Assembly: GCA_029260165.1 (NCBI GenBank)
Contig: JAJDDT010000053.1
Location: forward strand, 1 to 64,000
Length of the DNA: 64,000 bases
Reading direction: 5' to 3'
From: Phycisphaerae bacterium
GTDB taxonomy: Bacteria > Planctomycetota > Phycisphaerae > UBA1845
Every line of letters begins with the position of its first letter. The first letter of the stretch is position 1. The notes below the pieces were generated by a model, which was given only the letters and a program-made list of their open reading frames with translations, had not been told where the DNA came from and did not search any database. Made by a program: the position numbers and the translations under genes. Shown in pieces: positions 36,481 to 45,913 of this stretch.

Positions 36481-38745
36481 ATGTCGGTATTTAATCGGGC
36501 CAGGGTTGTCGATGAGAATTTCGTGCGATTCGTTCAGAATTGGGACGGGGCGGTTGTCGATCGTCTGGATCGGTCGTCGGTGGTGGATGGTGCGTCGTCG
36601 CTGACCGGCGGGGATTTGATCGAGTTGTTGGAGTCGATGATTGTCTCGCGGCATCTGGATTTGATTGCTCGGGAAATGCGGACTGAAAATAAATCTTTCT
36701 ACACGATCGGCAGCAGTGGGCATGAGTGTAACTCCGTGGTCGGTCGGGTGGCGCGGCATACGGATCCGGCGTTCCTGCATTATCGCAGTGGGGGGTTCAT
36801 GGCGGAGCGTTCGCGGAAGGTGCCGTCGATCGACATGGTTCGCGACACGGTGTTGTCGCAGGTTGCGTGTATTGATGAGCCGATATCGGGTGGGCGTCAC
36901 AAGGTTTGGGGATCGAAGCCACTGTGGGTTCCGCCGCAGACGAGCACGATTGCGAGCCATTTGCCGAAGGCGGTGGGGACTGCGATGGCGTTGCAGCGTG
37001 GGGTGAAGCTGGGAGTGGATTTGCCGGTGCCGTCGGACAGCATCGTCGTTTGCAATTTTGGGGATGCGACGACGAATCATGCGACGGCACAGAGTGCGTT
37101 CAACATGGCAAGTTATGCAGCCTATCAGCGTTTGCCGTTGCCGGTGCTGTTTGTGTGTGAGGACAACGGGATCGGGATTTCGGTGCATACGGCGGACGGT
37201 TGGATCGCGACGAATTATGGTGGTCGTCCTGCGATGCGGTATGTGGCTGTTGATGGTTTGGATGCGGTGGAAGCGTTTGAGGCTGCGGAGCGTGCGGTTT
37301 CGATGTGTCGCGACAAACGAGTGCCGGTGTTCCTGCATTTGAAGGTGGTGCGGTTGTTGGGGCATGCGGGGACGGATGTGGAGCTTTCGTATCATTCGGC
37401 GAAACGGGTGGAGGCGGCGGAGGCGCGCGATCCGGTGTTGGCGACGGCGAAGCGGGTGGTTGAGTCGGGGTTGATGTCGGTGGTGGAAGTTGGTGCGCTG
37501 TATGAGGATGTTCGTCGTCGTTGTCGGGAGGCGGCAGATCATGCGGTAAGTCGTCCGAAGCTGTTGACGGCGGAAGAAGTGATGAAGCCGTTGGCACCGC
37601 TGGATGTGCAGGCGGTGATGGAGGAGGCGAAGCGGTCGGCGGGGAAGGGTGCGCGGGTGAAGGCGTTTGGTGAGAAGTTGCCGGAAGATGCGCCGCCTGA
37701 GCATATGGCTCGGCAGATCAACCGGGGGTTGTATGATTTGATGGCGATGCATTCGGACATGGTGGTGTTTGGTGAGGATGTTGCGCAGAAGGGTGGGGTT
37801 TACGGGCTGACGAAGGATTTGTACAAGGCGTTTGGGAATGGGCGTGTGTTTAATACGCTGTTGGATGAGACGTCGATTCTGGGGTTGGCGCAGGGTTTTG
37901 GGTTGATGGGAATGTTGCCGTTTCCGGAGATTCAGTATTTGGCGTATTACCATAATGCGGAGGATCAGATTCGCGGTGAGGCTTGTTCGTTGCAGTTTTT
38001 CTCGACGGATCAGTTTCGCAATCCGATGGTGGTTCGGGTGGGGGCGTTTGGATATCAGAAGGGGTTTGGCGGGCATTTTCACAATGACAATTCGATTGCG
38101 GCGCTTCGGGATATTCCGAGTTTGATCGTGATAGCGCCGTCGCGAGGGGATGATGCGGTGGCGTTGTTGCGGACGGCGACGGCGATGGCGCGGGTGAGCG
38201 GTCGGGTGATTGCGTTTTTGGAGCCGATTGCGTTGTACATGACGCGGGATTTGTATGAGGAGGGGGACGGGAAATGGTGTACAGAATATCCCGCGCCGGG
38301 GGTTGTGGCTGAGATTGGAGCGCCGCGGGTTTATCATGAGGACGCGACGGATGTTTGTATTATCACCTATGCGAACGGGGTTTATTTTTCGCTGCGTGCG
38401 GCGGCGGAGTTGGCGCGTGAGCATGGGGTGAGCGCGCGGGTGGTGGATTTGCGTTGGTTGAATCCGTTGAATGAGGAGGCGATTGTTGAGCAGGTGTCTG
38501 AGTGTGGGGCGGTGGTTGTGGTTGATGAGGGTCGTCGGACGGGTGGGATTGGTGAGGCGATTGTGGCTTGTGTGGCGGAGCGGTGTGATCCTGTTCCACC
38601 GGTGACGCGTGTGGCGGGACGTGACACTTATGTTCCGCTGGGACCGGCTGCCCGGTTGGTGATGCCGACGGAGCCTGATATTGTGGCGGGTGTGATCGGG
38701 TTGCTGGATCGCCGGGGGGCGGTGTCCGGTGGCGGGTCAGAATAG
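36481..38745 (+). CDS. fused 2-oxoacid dehydrogenase E1 alpha-beta
   Basis: 754 residues that join both E1 subunits in one chain. Residues 1-370 form the alpha-type half (SLTGGDLIELLESMIVSRHLD, SSGHECNSVVGR, and the thiamine-diphosphate motif GDATTNHATAQSAFN). Residues about 415-754 form the beta-type half (MARQINRGLYDLMAMHSDMV, FGEDVAQKGGVYGLTK, LDETSILGLAQGFGLMG, and C-terminal GGIGEAIVACVAE). This resembles branched-chain or acetoin/pyruvate-type E1 rather than the single-chain AceE family. E2 and E3 genes are not in the window. It tail-overlaps the next gene by nine bases. Confidence 0.9.
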   Translation: MSVFNRARVVDENFVRFVQNWDGAVVDRLDRSSVVDGASSLTGGDLIELLESMIVSRHLDLIAREMRTENKSFYTIGSSGHECNSVVGRVARHTDPAFLHYRSGGFMAERSRKVPSIDMVRDTVLSQVACIDEPISGGRHKVWGSKPLWVPPQTSTIASHLPKAVGTAMALQRGVKLGVDLPVPSDSIVVCNFGDATTNHATAQSAFNMASYAAYQRLPLPVLFVCEDNGIGISVHTADGWIATNYGGRPAMRYVAVDGLDAVEAFEAAERAVSMCRDKRVPVFLHLKVVRLLGHAGTDVELSYHSAKRVEAAEARDPVLATAKRVVESGLMSVVEVGALYEDVRRRCREAADHAVSRPKLLTAEEVMKPLAPLDVQAVMEEAKRSAGKGARVKAFGEKLPEDAPPEHMARQINRGLYDLMAMHSDMVVFGEDVAQKGGVYGLTKDLYKAFGNGRVFNTLLDETSILGLAQGFGLMGMLPFPEIQYLAYYHNAEDQIRGEACSLQFFSTDQFRNPMVVRVGAFGYQKGFGGHFHNDNSIAALRDIPSLIVIAPSRGDDAVALLRTATAMARVSGRVIAFLEPIALYMTRDLYEEGDGKWCTEYPAPGVVAEIGAPRVYHEDATDVCIITYANGVYFSLRAAAELAREHGVSARVVDLRWLNPLNEEAIVEQVSECGAVVVVDEGRRTGGIGEAIVACVAERCDPVPPVTRVAGRDTYVPLGPAARLVMPTEPDIVAGVIGLLDRRGAVSGGGSE

Positions 38746-39267
38746 CTTGTCCACGAATTGCGGGTCGGTTGGTTTTTGTGGTGGGGCGGGTGCCTGTTTT
38801 TTGAGAAACTGGTGGCTGCCTGCTTCGGTGGGTTGACCGAATTGTCCGAGCACGCCTTTGACGGTGTCGATGGCTTCGAGGATTTCGGTGCGCGTGGTGG
38901 CGGGTTGCCTTTCGACGTATCGTTCGATGGTTGAGACCAGCTCGTCTGCGAGTTTGTTGAACTCGCGATGACGACGGATCATCTCGATGGCCTGGGGTGG
39001 AGATGGTTTGAGTTGGCAGATCCTGCGCGCAATGACTTTAAGGGCATGGTCACTGTCGATACGACCCAATTCGTCGAGAACGTCTGGTTTGTTGGCCAGC
39101 CATTGCGAGTGTGGGTCGTCTTTGAGGATCGCGAGTGCACGTTGGCGGTGCACTTGTTGAGCAATTTGTTTTGCATTTCGGACCATTTCTTTTCCGGGTT
39201 TCTGGCGAACCCCCATCGGGGCTCCGGGCGCATTCGTTTGTCGGGGCAGGGGCAAACTTTTCATCAT
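38737..39267 (-). CDS. hypothetical helical protein
   Basis: 176 residues, basic N-terminus (PRQTNAPGAPMGVRQKPGKE), mostly helical and hydrophilic (ARRICQLKPSPPQAIEMIRR, TTRTEILEAIDTVKGVLGQF). No signal peptide, membrane segment or known family. Its end overlaps the convergent E1 gene by nine bases. GGAG lies a few bases before the start. Confidence 0.65.
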   Translation of the reverse strand: MMKSLPLPRQTNAPGAPMGVRQKPGKEMVRNAKQIAQQVHRQRALAILKDDPHSQWLANKPDVLDELGRIDSDHALKVIARRICQLKPSPPQAIEMIRRHREFNKLADELVSTIERYVERQPATTRTEILEAIDTVKGVLGQFGQPTEAGSHQFLKKQAPAPPQKPTDPQFVDKLF

Positions 39268-39579
39268 GAAGGCTCCATTCGGCGGGAGACTGTCACCCGT
39301 CACCCGTCACCGATACACATGGAAGTTACGATTTGGGTCCCTGGGATGGGAAACGCTTTTATCTCAAGGTGGGAAAAAAATTCGCGATAGCGTCCGGGCG
39401 GAGGTGGGGTGGTTTGTTATTGGTCGTATGCGCGAAGGGTTTCATGTTCTACCTTGAATCTTCCAGTATCCGTTTGCATTCCAGTGACCCGCTCCCCAGG
39501 AGTTGAAACAGGCATTTTGAGGGTTCCAAGGCCCGCGGCGATCCGCGCGGATCAAATCAAGCCACAACCGCCATGTTTT
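39268..39579. other. intergenic region between two minus-strand genes
   Basis: 312 bp. A short perfect palindrome GATCCGCGCGGATC lies at about 39539-39552, shortly after the stop of the next upstream gene; it has no T-run. Nothing else recognised. Confidence 0.5.
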
Positions 39580-42500
39580 TCAGCCGGCGTCCGGACTCCC
39601 GAACAATTGCTGAAAATCGCCGTAATCGAGCACGTCAATAGCGCCGCTGCCATCGATGTCGGCACTGGCACAATCGCCTTCATTGGCGTCCGGGTCCATA
39701 CCGACGCAGTTGGTGAAGAGATCGAAGTCGCCCAGGTCGGTATCACCATCTCCGTCGATGTCGCCGCTTGGTTCCTTGCCGGCGATCAGGGTCAACTCGA
39801 CGTCAATGCGAGCACCGCAGAACAAGGTATCGTTGGCGATGCCCCGATACATTCCCGGTTCCAGCGACTTATCAATATGCCATGCGATGGCCCCCGCATC
39901 CATGTCCACCAACTCCAGCGTCTCAATCAACTCGAATCCCTGTTTAACACGAAAGATGTTAAATCGAAACTGTCCGATCGGGTGAAAATAGTCCCATTTG
40001 AACTGTACCGTTGTTCCGATCTCCACTTCCATGCCCGTTTTGGGTTCCGTCAGTGCGATCACCGGCAGGTCGCCGCTCCCCTCACCCAGGATCGAGAAGG
40101 GTGGAGAAACGGACACCGAAGGTGGTGTGTATTCAGCATGGGTCAGTTGATATCGATAGCCATCGTCGGCTCGCAGCGCCGGACAAAGCGTCAATGTCAT
40201 GGACCCGTCAGTGATCGGGCGGCAGCGCCCCAGGCCGATACGACCGCAATCGCGATACAGACTTGTGCAAATGGTCCCCTCTATTTCGGTGTCCCAGGCG
40301 ATCTCAATCGAGTCACCAGCCATGAACGCTTCGCCGGGCGTGTTGGGGCTTAGGACCGTAATCAATTCCGGGTTGTCCGTTGGGACGCCACACGGAGCGC
40401 ACGGTTGCCCGTTCAAAGACCCGTCGTATGGCTCGACGTCCTGGAGGGGATTGAACACCAACGGGCAGTTATCACAAGCGTCCGCGACTCCATCGCCGTC
40501 GATGTCCACCTCGCAATCGTCGGGCAAGCCGTTTCCGTCGCAGTCCGGCTCCTCCTCATTGGGAACCCCGTCGCCATCGCAATCAATCTCGCAGTCGTCC
40601 GGGATGCCGTTGCCGTCTGAATCCGATTCGCAGTCGTCAATCGAGCCGTCGCCGTCGCAGTCCGTTTCGACATGATCCGGAACACCATTCACGTTGCAGT
40701 CTTCGGACAAACCCAGTTCGATCTCGAGCTCGTCCGGGATACCGTCGCCATCGGCATCGGACTCCGCGCCGTTGGGCAGGCCATCGCCGTCACTGTCGGC
40801 GTCGCAGTCATCGGGAATCCGATTGTGGTCTGCGTCAGGCTCGCTGCCTGGCGGCACACCGTCTTCATCACAGTCCTCGTCGATGACACAGGGTGGATTG
40901 TTGCGGAATTTTCTCATGCCAATAACGAACATGTCGGGATCGGACAATAGCCTGAATCCCATGACACCACAAGGTTCGCATCTGGCCGCAGAAACAACCA
41001 CCTGTTGCGGGCTGACGGCAGGGTCAGGGTTGAGGTAATCGAAAATCGTATTGATGAAAAATGGGGAGATCTCAAACGTGTCATTGCACCGGATATCCAG
41101 GTCCTGGACAAATGAGATTCCTTTCAGGAAATGGAACTCACTGAAAACAATTTCGTTGTTCAGGAAATGACGAAGAGTGACACGTTGCGCATGAATCACC
41201 GGTACGTCGAAGAACAGCTTGTCACCGATCTGGTGATTTGGTATCTGGACCGCGTGAATCGCACCCTTTTGGCCCTGAAAGTCGACGTATTGAAAGAGGT
41301 CGGGGGATCCATTGTCCTCATTGAAGGATCTGATGGTACCGAATCCGGTGATCGAGCCATTCTCGGAAAGAATGCTCACTCCGTCACCGTCGAGCCTGAT
41401 GTCGCCACCGACCATGTTCTGATCAGCATCGCCAAGACTGATATCACCACCTCGCGTTTGTGAGAGCGTGCGCGCGATGCGCACAACACCGGTCTTGGCC
41501 TCGAATCTGCCCGAGGTGGTGACACGAACCTCCAGGTCGGCCGTTGGCGAGATGTCGACATCCCCACAATCGTCGCAAAGGTACTGTTCAAATCGCATTG
41601 TGCCTTCGTTGAGAAGCACGGGCGGATCGAATTTCGAGGGGCTGTCCGGTATGATACGCGATCCTTCGAGCACCTGGATCGTCGAAGATTCCCGATTCGT
41701 TATGTCACCGTCAAGTCGCAGCGTCCCATTGGTGAAGAACTCAGGACCAATCCCCTCATTACCCTGCAGATCGCGCCCGAGAAACAGATAGTGGTCAGGC
41801 AAAACGCGATCCTGTGGAAGTGTCAGCTTCGCCCCGCCATACACCTGGACGATTCCTGGCTGGATTGGCGTTTGGTCATCCGAGCAACCCACCTCGATTT
41901 TCGCCGTTTCGCCGCAGATGACCAACGTGCCGATTTGGTCTTCTGTCGAAGTGCGAAATGTTCCTCCACAAGCGTCAACGCGACTGACGAACGGAGAGCA
42001 GACTGTCGCGGTGGCGCCCGTGGCCACATACATACGGCTCGCGGTCATGCTTTGGGCAGTTAATGTCGCAGGCATCGCCTCCGGAATCTCAGGAAAATGG
42101 CAGCAATGATCGAGTTGCTGTTGCGTAAAATTGCCGACCACGATGGCACCCACTCCAGCCGTATCTATCTCCCCGCCGATCTCGGCCGTCCCGCTTGGCG
42201 CAACCCACAACCCACTGACGGTGGCGTCTCCAGCGACCTCAAGCGTTCCGAACACCCACGGGTTGGCACTACCTGACAGCGAGAGTACGTTCAGCGTGCC
42301 ACCACCAAGCACCTGAAGGAGAGATGCCCTGACCGCACCGCCTGTGACGTTGTGTCTGATGAAAACTCGGTCGACTTGTCCAGGACTGGGTATGCAGGCG
42401 CATTCGTTCGGTGTTTTCGGCAAACAATCAGGTAAGACGTTTCCCCACGTAGCAGGTGATGACCAACTGCCGTCTTGCTGTGACGTGTACATGCATCCTG

Positions 42501-42588
42501 GTGGCGCACTGTCGGCGAGAACCGATTTTCCAGTGCCGAGACAGATCAGACCGATAATTACAGCCGAATTCAAACGTACCCAATACAT
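39580..42588 (-). CDS. secreted G8-like/TSP3-like surface protein with dockerin-like end (paralogue 1)
   Basis: 1002 residues. Signal peptide from MYWVRLNSAVIIGLI. The first mature section has DGSWSSPATWGN and DRVFIRHNVTGG, resembling a G8 domain, followed by a long beta-helix-like region. Residues about 560-710 are an Asp-rich calcium-binding array (DADSDGDGLPNGAESDADGD and similar). Near 935-1000 lies a dockerin-like pair (DIDGDGDTDLGDFDLF and ADIDGSGAIDVLDYGDF). It is a tandem paralogue of 42728-45724. AGGGAG lies seven bases before ATG 42588. A longer in-frame start at 42642 would cover the conserved leader. Confidence 0.87.
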   Translation of the reverse strand: MYWVRLNSAVIIGLICLGTGKSVLADSAPPGCMYTSQQDGSWSSPATWGNVLPDCLPKTPNECACIPSPGQVDRVFIRHNVTGGAVRASLLQVLGGGTLNVLSLSGSANPWVFGTLEVAGDATVSGLWVAPSGTAEIGGEIDTAGVGAIVVGNFTQQQLDHCCHFPEIPEAMPATLTAQSMTASRMYVATGATATVCSPFVSRVDACGGTFRTSTEDQIGTLVICGETAKIEVGCSDDQTPIQPGIVQVYGGAKLTLPQDRVLPDHYLFLGRDLQGNEGIGPEFFTNGTLRLDGDITNRESSTIQVLEGSRIIPDSPSKFDPPVLLNEGTMRFEQYLCDDCGDVDISPTADLEVRVTTSGRFEAKTGVVRIARTLSQTRGGDISLGDADQNMVGGDIRLDGDGVSILSENGSITGFGTIRSFNEDNGSPDLFQYVDFQGQKGAIHAVQIPNHQIGDKLFFDVPVIHAQRVTLRHFLNNEIVFSEFHFLKGISFVQDLDIRCNDTFEISPFFINTIFDYLNPDPAVSPQQVVVSAARCEPCGVMGFRLLSDPDMFVIGMRKFRNNPPCVIDEDCDEDGVPPGSEPDADHNRIPDDCDADSDGDGLPNGAESDADGDGIPDELEIELGLSEDCNVNGVPDHVETDCDGDGSIDDCESDSDGNGIPDDCEIDCDGDGVPNEEEPDCDGNGLPDDCEVDIDGDGVADACDNCPLVFNPLQDVEPYDGSLNGQPCAPCGVPTDNPELITVLSPNTPGEAFMAGDSIEIAWDTEIEGTICTSLYRDCGRIGLGRCRPITDGSMTLTLCPALRADDGYRYQLTHAEYTPPSVSVSPPFSILGEGSGDLPVIALTEPKTGMEVEIGTTVQFKWDYFHPIGQFRFNIFRVKQGFELIETLELVDMDAGAIAWHIDKSLEPGMYRGIANDTLFCGARIDVELTLIAGKEPSGDIDGDGDTDLGDFDLFTNCVGMDPDANEGDCASADIDGSGAIDVLDYGDFQQLFGSPDAG

Positions 42589-42670
42589 GCAACAACTCCC
42601 TTTCGGGGCAATTTGCGTCCGATAAGTGTTTCCGTTTGGCATCGCCTGAATGGAACGGTCCCATCCCGCA
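42589..42670 (-). promoter_or_regulatory. conserved 82-nt leader, copy 1
   Basis: Matches 45725-45806 at 81 of 82 bases. On the transcript, CCGTT pairs with AACGG around an inner GGC/GCC hairpin, and CCC-CGAAA-GGG overlaps the ribosome-binding site. Could be a regulatory leader; unknown. Confidence 0.6.
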
Positions 42671-42727
42671 ATTCACAATAATCGAAAAAACGGTCCGCGT
42701 GTCGGAAAAATTATCCTGCCCGCGCCC

Positions 42728-45724
42728 CTACATTGGTCCGGTAAACATGGCCTGGAACCGGGCGAAGTCGAGCACGTCTACGGCACCGCTGCCGTCGATG
42801 TCGGCTGTAGCGCAGGTACCGCCGACGCTGGGGTCCATGCCGACGCAGTCGGTGAGAAGATCAAAATCACCCAGGTCCGTATCACCATCGCCGTCGATGT
42901 CGCCACTGGGATCATTCGCGGCGATGAGGATCAACGGGTCTACGTCCGCGCTCACGCCGCAGTTGGACAGGTCTCTCACGAACACCGCATAGGTACCAGG
43001 TTCCAAATCCGCCGCGATGGGCCATGCGACGGTGCCGTCGGTCATGTCGACAGGTCCCAGGTTTGCCGCGAATTCAAAGCCTGGGCCGACGCGACGAAAC
43101 ACCGAGAATTGCAATTGCCCGCTTGCGTGGAAGTGATCCCATGTAAACTGGACCGTCGAACCGATCTTCACCTCGGAATTCTCATCCGGTCCTGTCATGA
43201 CGATCACCGGCAAATCACCGCTCCCCGCACCGCTTATCGAAAATGTCGGGGTCACATTGATGGACAGTGGCCTTGGGGAGTTGACGTGCTGGAGTCGAAT
43301 GCGATAGCCATCGTCGGCACGAAGCTCGGGGCAGAGTGTCACGGTGGCTGACCCGTCTGCAATGGGGTTGCAGGTCAGCCCCACGACAGCTCCGCAATCG
43401 CGGTGCAATGACAGGCACACCAGCCCGGGCAGATCGCTCTCCCAAGCCAGGTCGATCGATTCGCCAGCCATGAATGTTTCGCCCGGAAGTGGGCTTAACA
43501 CGGTCAGCAATTCGGGATTGTCGGTTGGGACGCAACGAGGTTCGCAGAGCTGCCCGTTCAGAAACCCGTCGTCGTTTGGCTCAACGTCCTGGAGGGGATT
43601 GAACACCAACCGGCAGTTGTCGCAAGCGTCGGGAATTCCGTCATCGTCAATGTCCACTTCGCAATCGTCGGGCAAGCCGTTTCCGTCGCAGTCCGGCTCC
43701 TCCTCATTGGGAATTCCATCGCCATTGCAATCAATCTCGCAGTCGTCCGGAATACCGTTTCCGTCTGAGTCCGTTTCGCAGTCGTCAATCACGCCATCAC
43801 CGTCGCAGTCCGTTTCGACATGATCCGGCAGACCGTTCAGATTGCAGTCCTCGGAAAGACCGGATCCGATCTCGGTATCGTCCGGGATGTTGTCGCCATC
43901 AGCATTGGACTCCGCCCCATCGGGCAGGCCATCACCGTCGCTGTCGGCGTCGCAGTCATCGGGAATTTGATTGCCATCCGCGTCAGGCTCACTGCCTGGC
44001 GGCACGCCGTCTCCGTCACAGTCCAGGTCGACAACACAGGGGGGATTGTTTCGGAATTTTCTCATGCCGATAACCCAAAGGTCAGGGGAGGACGAGAGCA
44101 TGAAGCTCAAGACGCCACAAGGCTCGCATCGCGCCCCAGCGACAGTCACCTGTTGCGGAATGAGTGCAGAGTCACTGCCTACATAATCGAAAATCGTTTC
44201 GATGAAGAATGGGGATATCTCAAATGTATCAGCACACTCAATCTCCACGTCATAAACGTATGAGAATCCTTTCAGGAAATGGAACTCGCTGAAAACAACT
44301 TCATTGTTCAGAAAATGCCGGAGAGTGATGTTCTGGGCATGTATCACAGGCACGTCGAAGAACAGCTTATCGCCTTGCATGCCGAATGGGCCGCTTGGAA
44401 GTTGTACCGCGTGAATCGTGCCCTTCCTGCCCTGGAAGTCGACGAATTGGAAGCGGTCGGGAAAATCCTTGTCCTCATTGAAGGATCTGATGGTACCAAA
44501 ACCAGTGATCGAGCCGTTCTCGGAGAGTATGCTCACTTCGTCACCGTCGAGCCTGATGTCGCCGCCGATCAAGTTCTGCCCACTGTCCCCAAGGCGAATA
44601 TCACCACCGCGCGGCTGCGTGAGCGTGCGTGCAATGCGCACAACACCAGTCTTCGCCTCAAAAACACCCGTGTTGGTGACACGAACCTCGAGGTCGGCTG
44701 ATGGGGTGAAGCTGCCATCCTCGCAACCGTCGCAATTGAACTGTTCGAATTGCAGTATTCCTTCGTTGAGAAGCACGGGCGCATCGGTTTTTGAAAGACT
44801 GTAGGGTACGATACGCGATCCTTCGAGCACGCGGATCGTCGAAAACTCCGGATTCGTCATGTCACCGTCGAGTTGCAGCGTACCATTGGTAAAAAACTCT
44901 GTAATTTCAACAAGAGGATTATCAGATATGCGCCCGAGGTTCAAATGGGCGCTTGGTTGAACACGATCCCCGGGTATCGTCAATGTGGCGCCACCGAAAA
45001 CCTCGACAACAAGCGGTTGGATCGGCGTTGGGCCTGATGAGCAATCGGTGGCGACCCTGGCCGTTTCACCGCACATAGCCAGTGTGCCGATAATCGCACT
45101 GGTCGACGTCTTGAATGTCCCACCACACACATCAACACGACCCACGGTGGGGAAACACACCCTGGCTGTCGCGCCGGTACCAACAGTTATGCTGTTTCCT
45201 GTGAACCTGGTGACAAAAGCGGTCGCCACCCCCTCGTCCGGGAGATGTCCATTTTTGCAACAGTTCACGGGGGGGTTGCCCACAAGCAAGTCGGACGCAT
45301 TCAACGTTTCGCCTACGCTGAGCAACCCACCTGGGCGAACAATCACGCCATTGGAAATCATCCCGAATTCGACATCCATTGTGCCACCGATGGAGAATCC
45401 GTCTATGGCACCGATGACGGTTTTGACGTTGAGATTGGCACCGGGGAATACGTCTACGGAAAACCCACCGACAGCCCCCCCAGTCACGTTGGAGTGGATT
45501 TCGACGATGTCCCGCTGGCTTGACCTCGGCGTGCAGGCGCAATCGCCGGGTTTCTGCGGCTCGCAATCGGGAGAAACGTTTCCCCAGGTCGACGGCGACG
45601 ACCAACTGCCGTCTTTAACCGACGAATAGTTACATATCATCCCTTCAACGGCGAGGACCGTCGACGAGGTAAAAGAACAAAGCAGACCGATAATAACCAC
45701 CGAATTCAAGCGAGACCAATACAT
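42728..45724 (-). CDS. secreted G8-like/TSP3-like surface protein with dockerin-like end (paralogue 2)
   Basis: 998 residues, same domain order as the gene at 39580: signal peptide, DGSWSSPSTWGN, beta-helix-like region with FDYVGSDSALIPQQVTVAGA, Asp-rich array (about 560-705), then a CDNCRLVFNPLQ segment, a domain with GETFMAGESIDLAWESDL, and a dockerin-like end (DIDGDGDTDLGDFDLL, ADIDGSGAVDVLDFARF). The Asp-rich array and the C-terminal module are the best conserved parts; the N-terminal third diverges. The tandem position and near-identical leader point to duplication. Surface exposure is inferred. Confidence 0.87.
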   Translation of the reverse strand: MYWSRLNSVVIIGLLCSFTSSTVLAVEGMICNYSSVKDGSWSSPSTWGNVSPDCEPQKPGDCACTPRSSQRDIVEIHSNVTGGAVGGFSVDVFPGANLNVKTVIGAIDGFSIGGTMDVEFGMISNGVIVRPGGLLSVGETLNASDLLVGNPPVNCCKNGHLPDEGVATAFVTRFTGNSITVGTGATARVCFPTVGRVDVCGGTFKTSTSAIIGTLAMCGETARVATDCSSGPTPIQPLVVEVFGGATLTIPGDRVQPSAHLNLGRISDNPLVEITEFFTNGTLQLDGDMTNPEFSTIRVLEGSRIVPYSLSKTDAPVLLNEGILQFEQFNCDGCEDGSFTPSADLEVRVTNTGVFEAKTGVVRIARTLTQPRGGDIRLGDSGQNLIGGDIRLDGDEVSILSENGSITGFGTIRSFNEDKDFPDRFQFVDFQGRKGTIHAVQLPSGPFGMQGDKLFFDVPVIHAQNITLRHFLNNEVVFSEFHFLKGFSYVYDVEIECADTFEISPFFIETIFDYVGSDSALIPQQVTVAGARCEPCGVLSFMLSSSPDLWVIGMRKFRNNPPCVVDLDCDGDGVPPGSEPDADGNQIPDDCDADSDGDGLPDGAESNADGDNIPDDTEIGSGLSEDCNLNGLPDHVETDCDGDGVIDDCETDSDGNGIPDDCEIDCNGDGIPNEEEPDCDGNGLPDDCEVDIDDDGIPDACDNCRLVFNPLQDVEPNDDGFLNGQLCEPRCVPTDNPELLTVLSPLPGETFMAGESIDLAWESDLPGLVCLSLHRDCGAVVGLTCNPIADGSATVTLCPELRADDGYRIRLQHVNSPRPLSINVTPTFSISGAGSGDLPVIVMTGPDENSEVKIGSTVQFTWDHFHASGQLQFSVFRRVGPGFEFAANLGPVDMTDGTVAWPIAADLEPGTYAVFVRDLSNCGVSADVDPLILIAANDPSGDIDGDGDTDLGDFDLLTDCVGMDPSVGGTCATADIDGSGAVDVLDFARFQAMFTGPM

Positions 45725-45806
45725 GCAACAACTCCCTTTCGGGGCAATTCGCGTCCGATAAGTGTTTCCGTTTGGCATCGCCTGAATGGAACGGTCCCAT
45801 CCCGCA
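45725..45806 (-). promoter_or_regulatory. conserved 82-nt leader, copy 2
   Basis: Differs from 42589-42670 by a single base, although the adjacent signal-peptide codons have clearly diverged. Confidence 0.6.
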
Positions 45807-45913
45807 GACCATGATAACCGAACAGACGGCCGATGTGGCAGGGAAACTCAACCTGTTCCAAGCCGCTAAAACGGACTGTTGAACATGTGGCCTGGAACAA
45901 GGCGATCGGGTTC

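Noticed and set aside
36439-38424. 661-codon minus-strand frame across the E1 gene
   Set aside because: His/Arg-rich translation without motifs, typical of an antisense frame in a G-rich gene.
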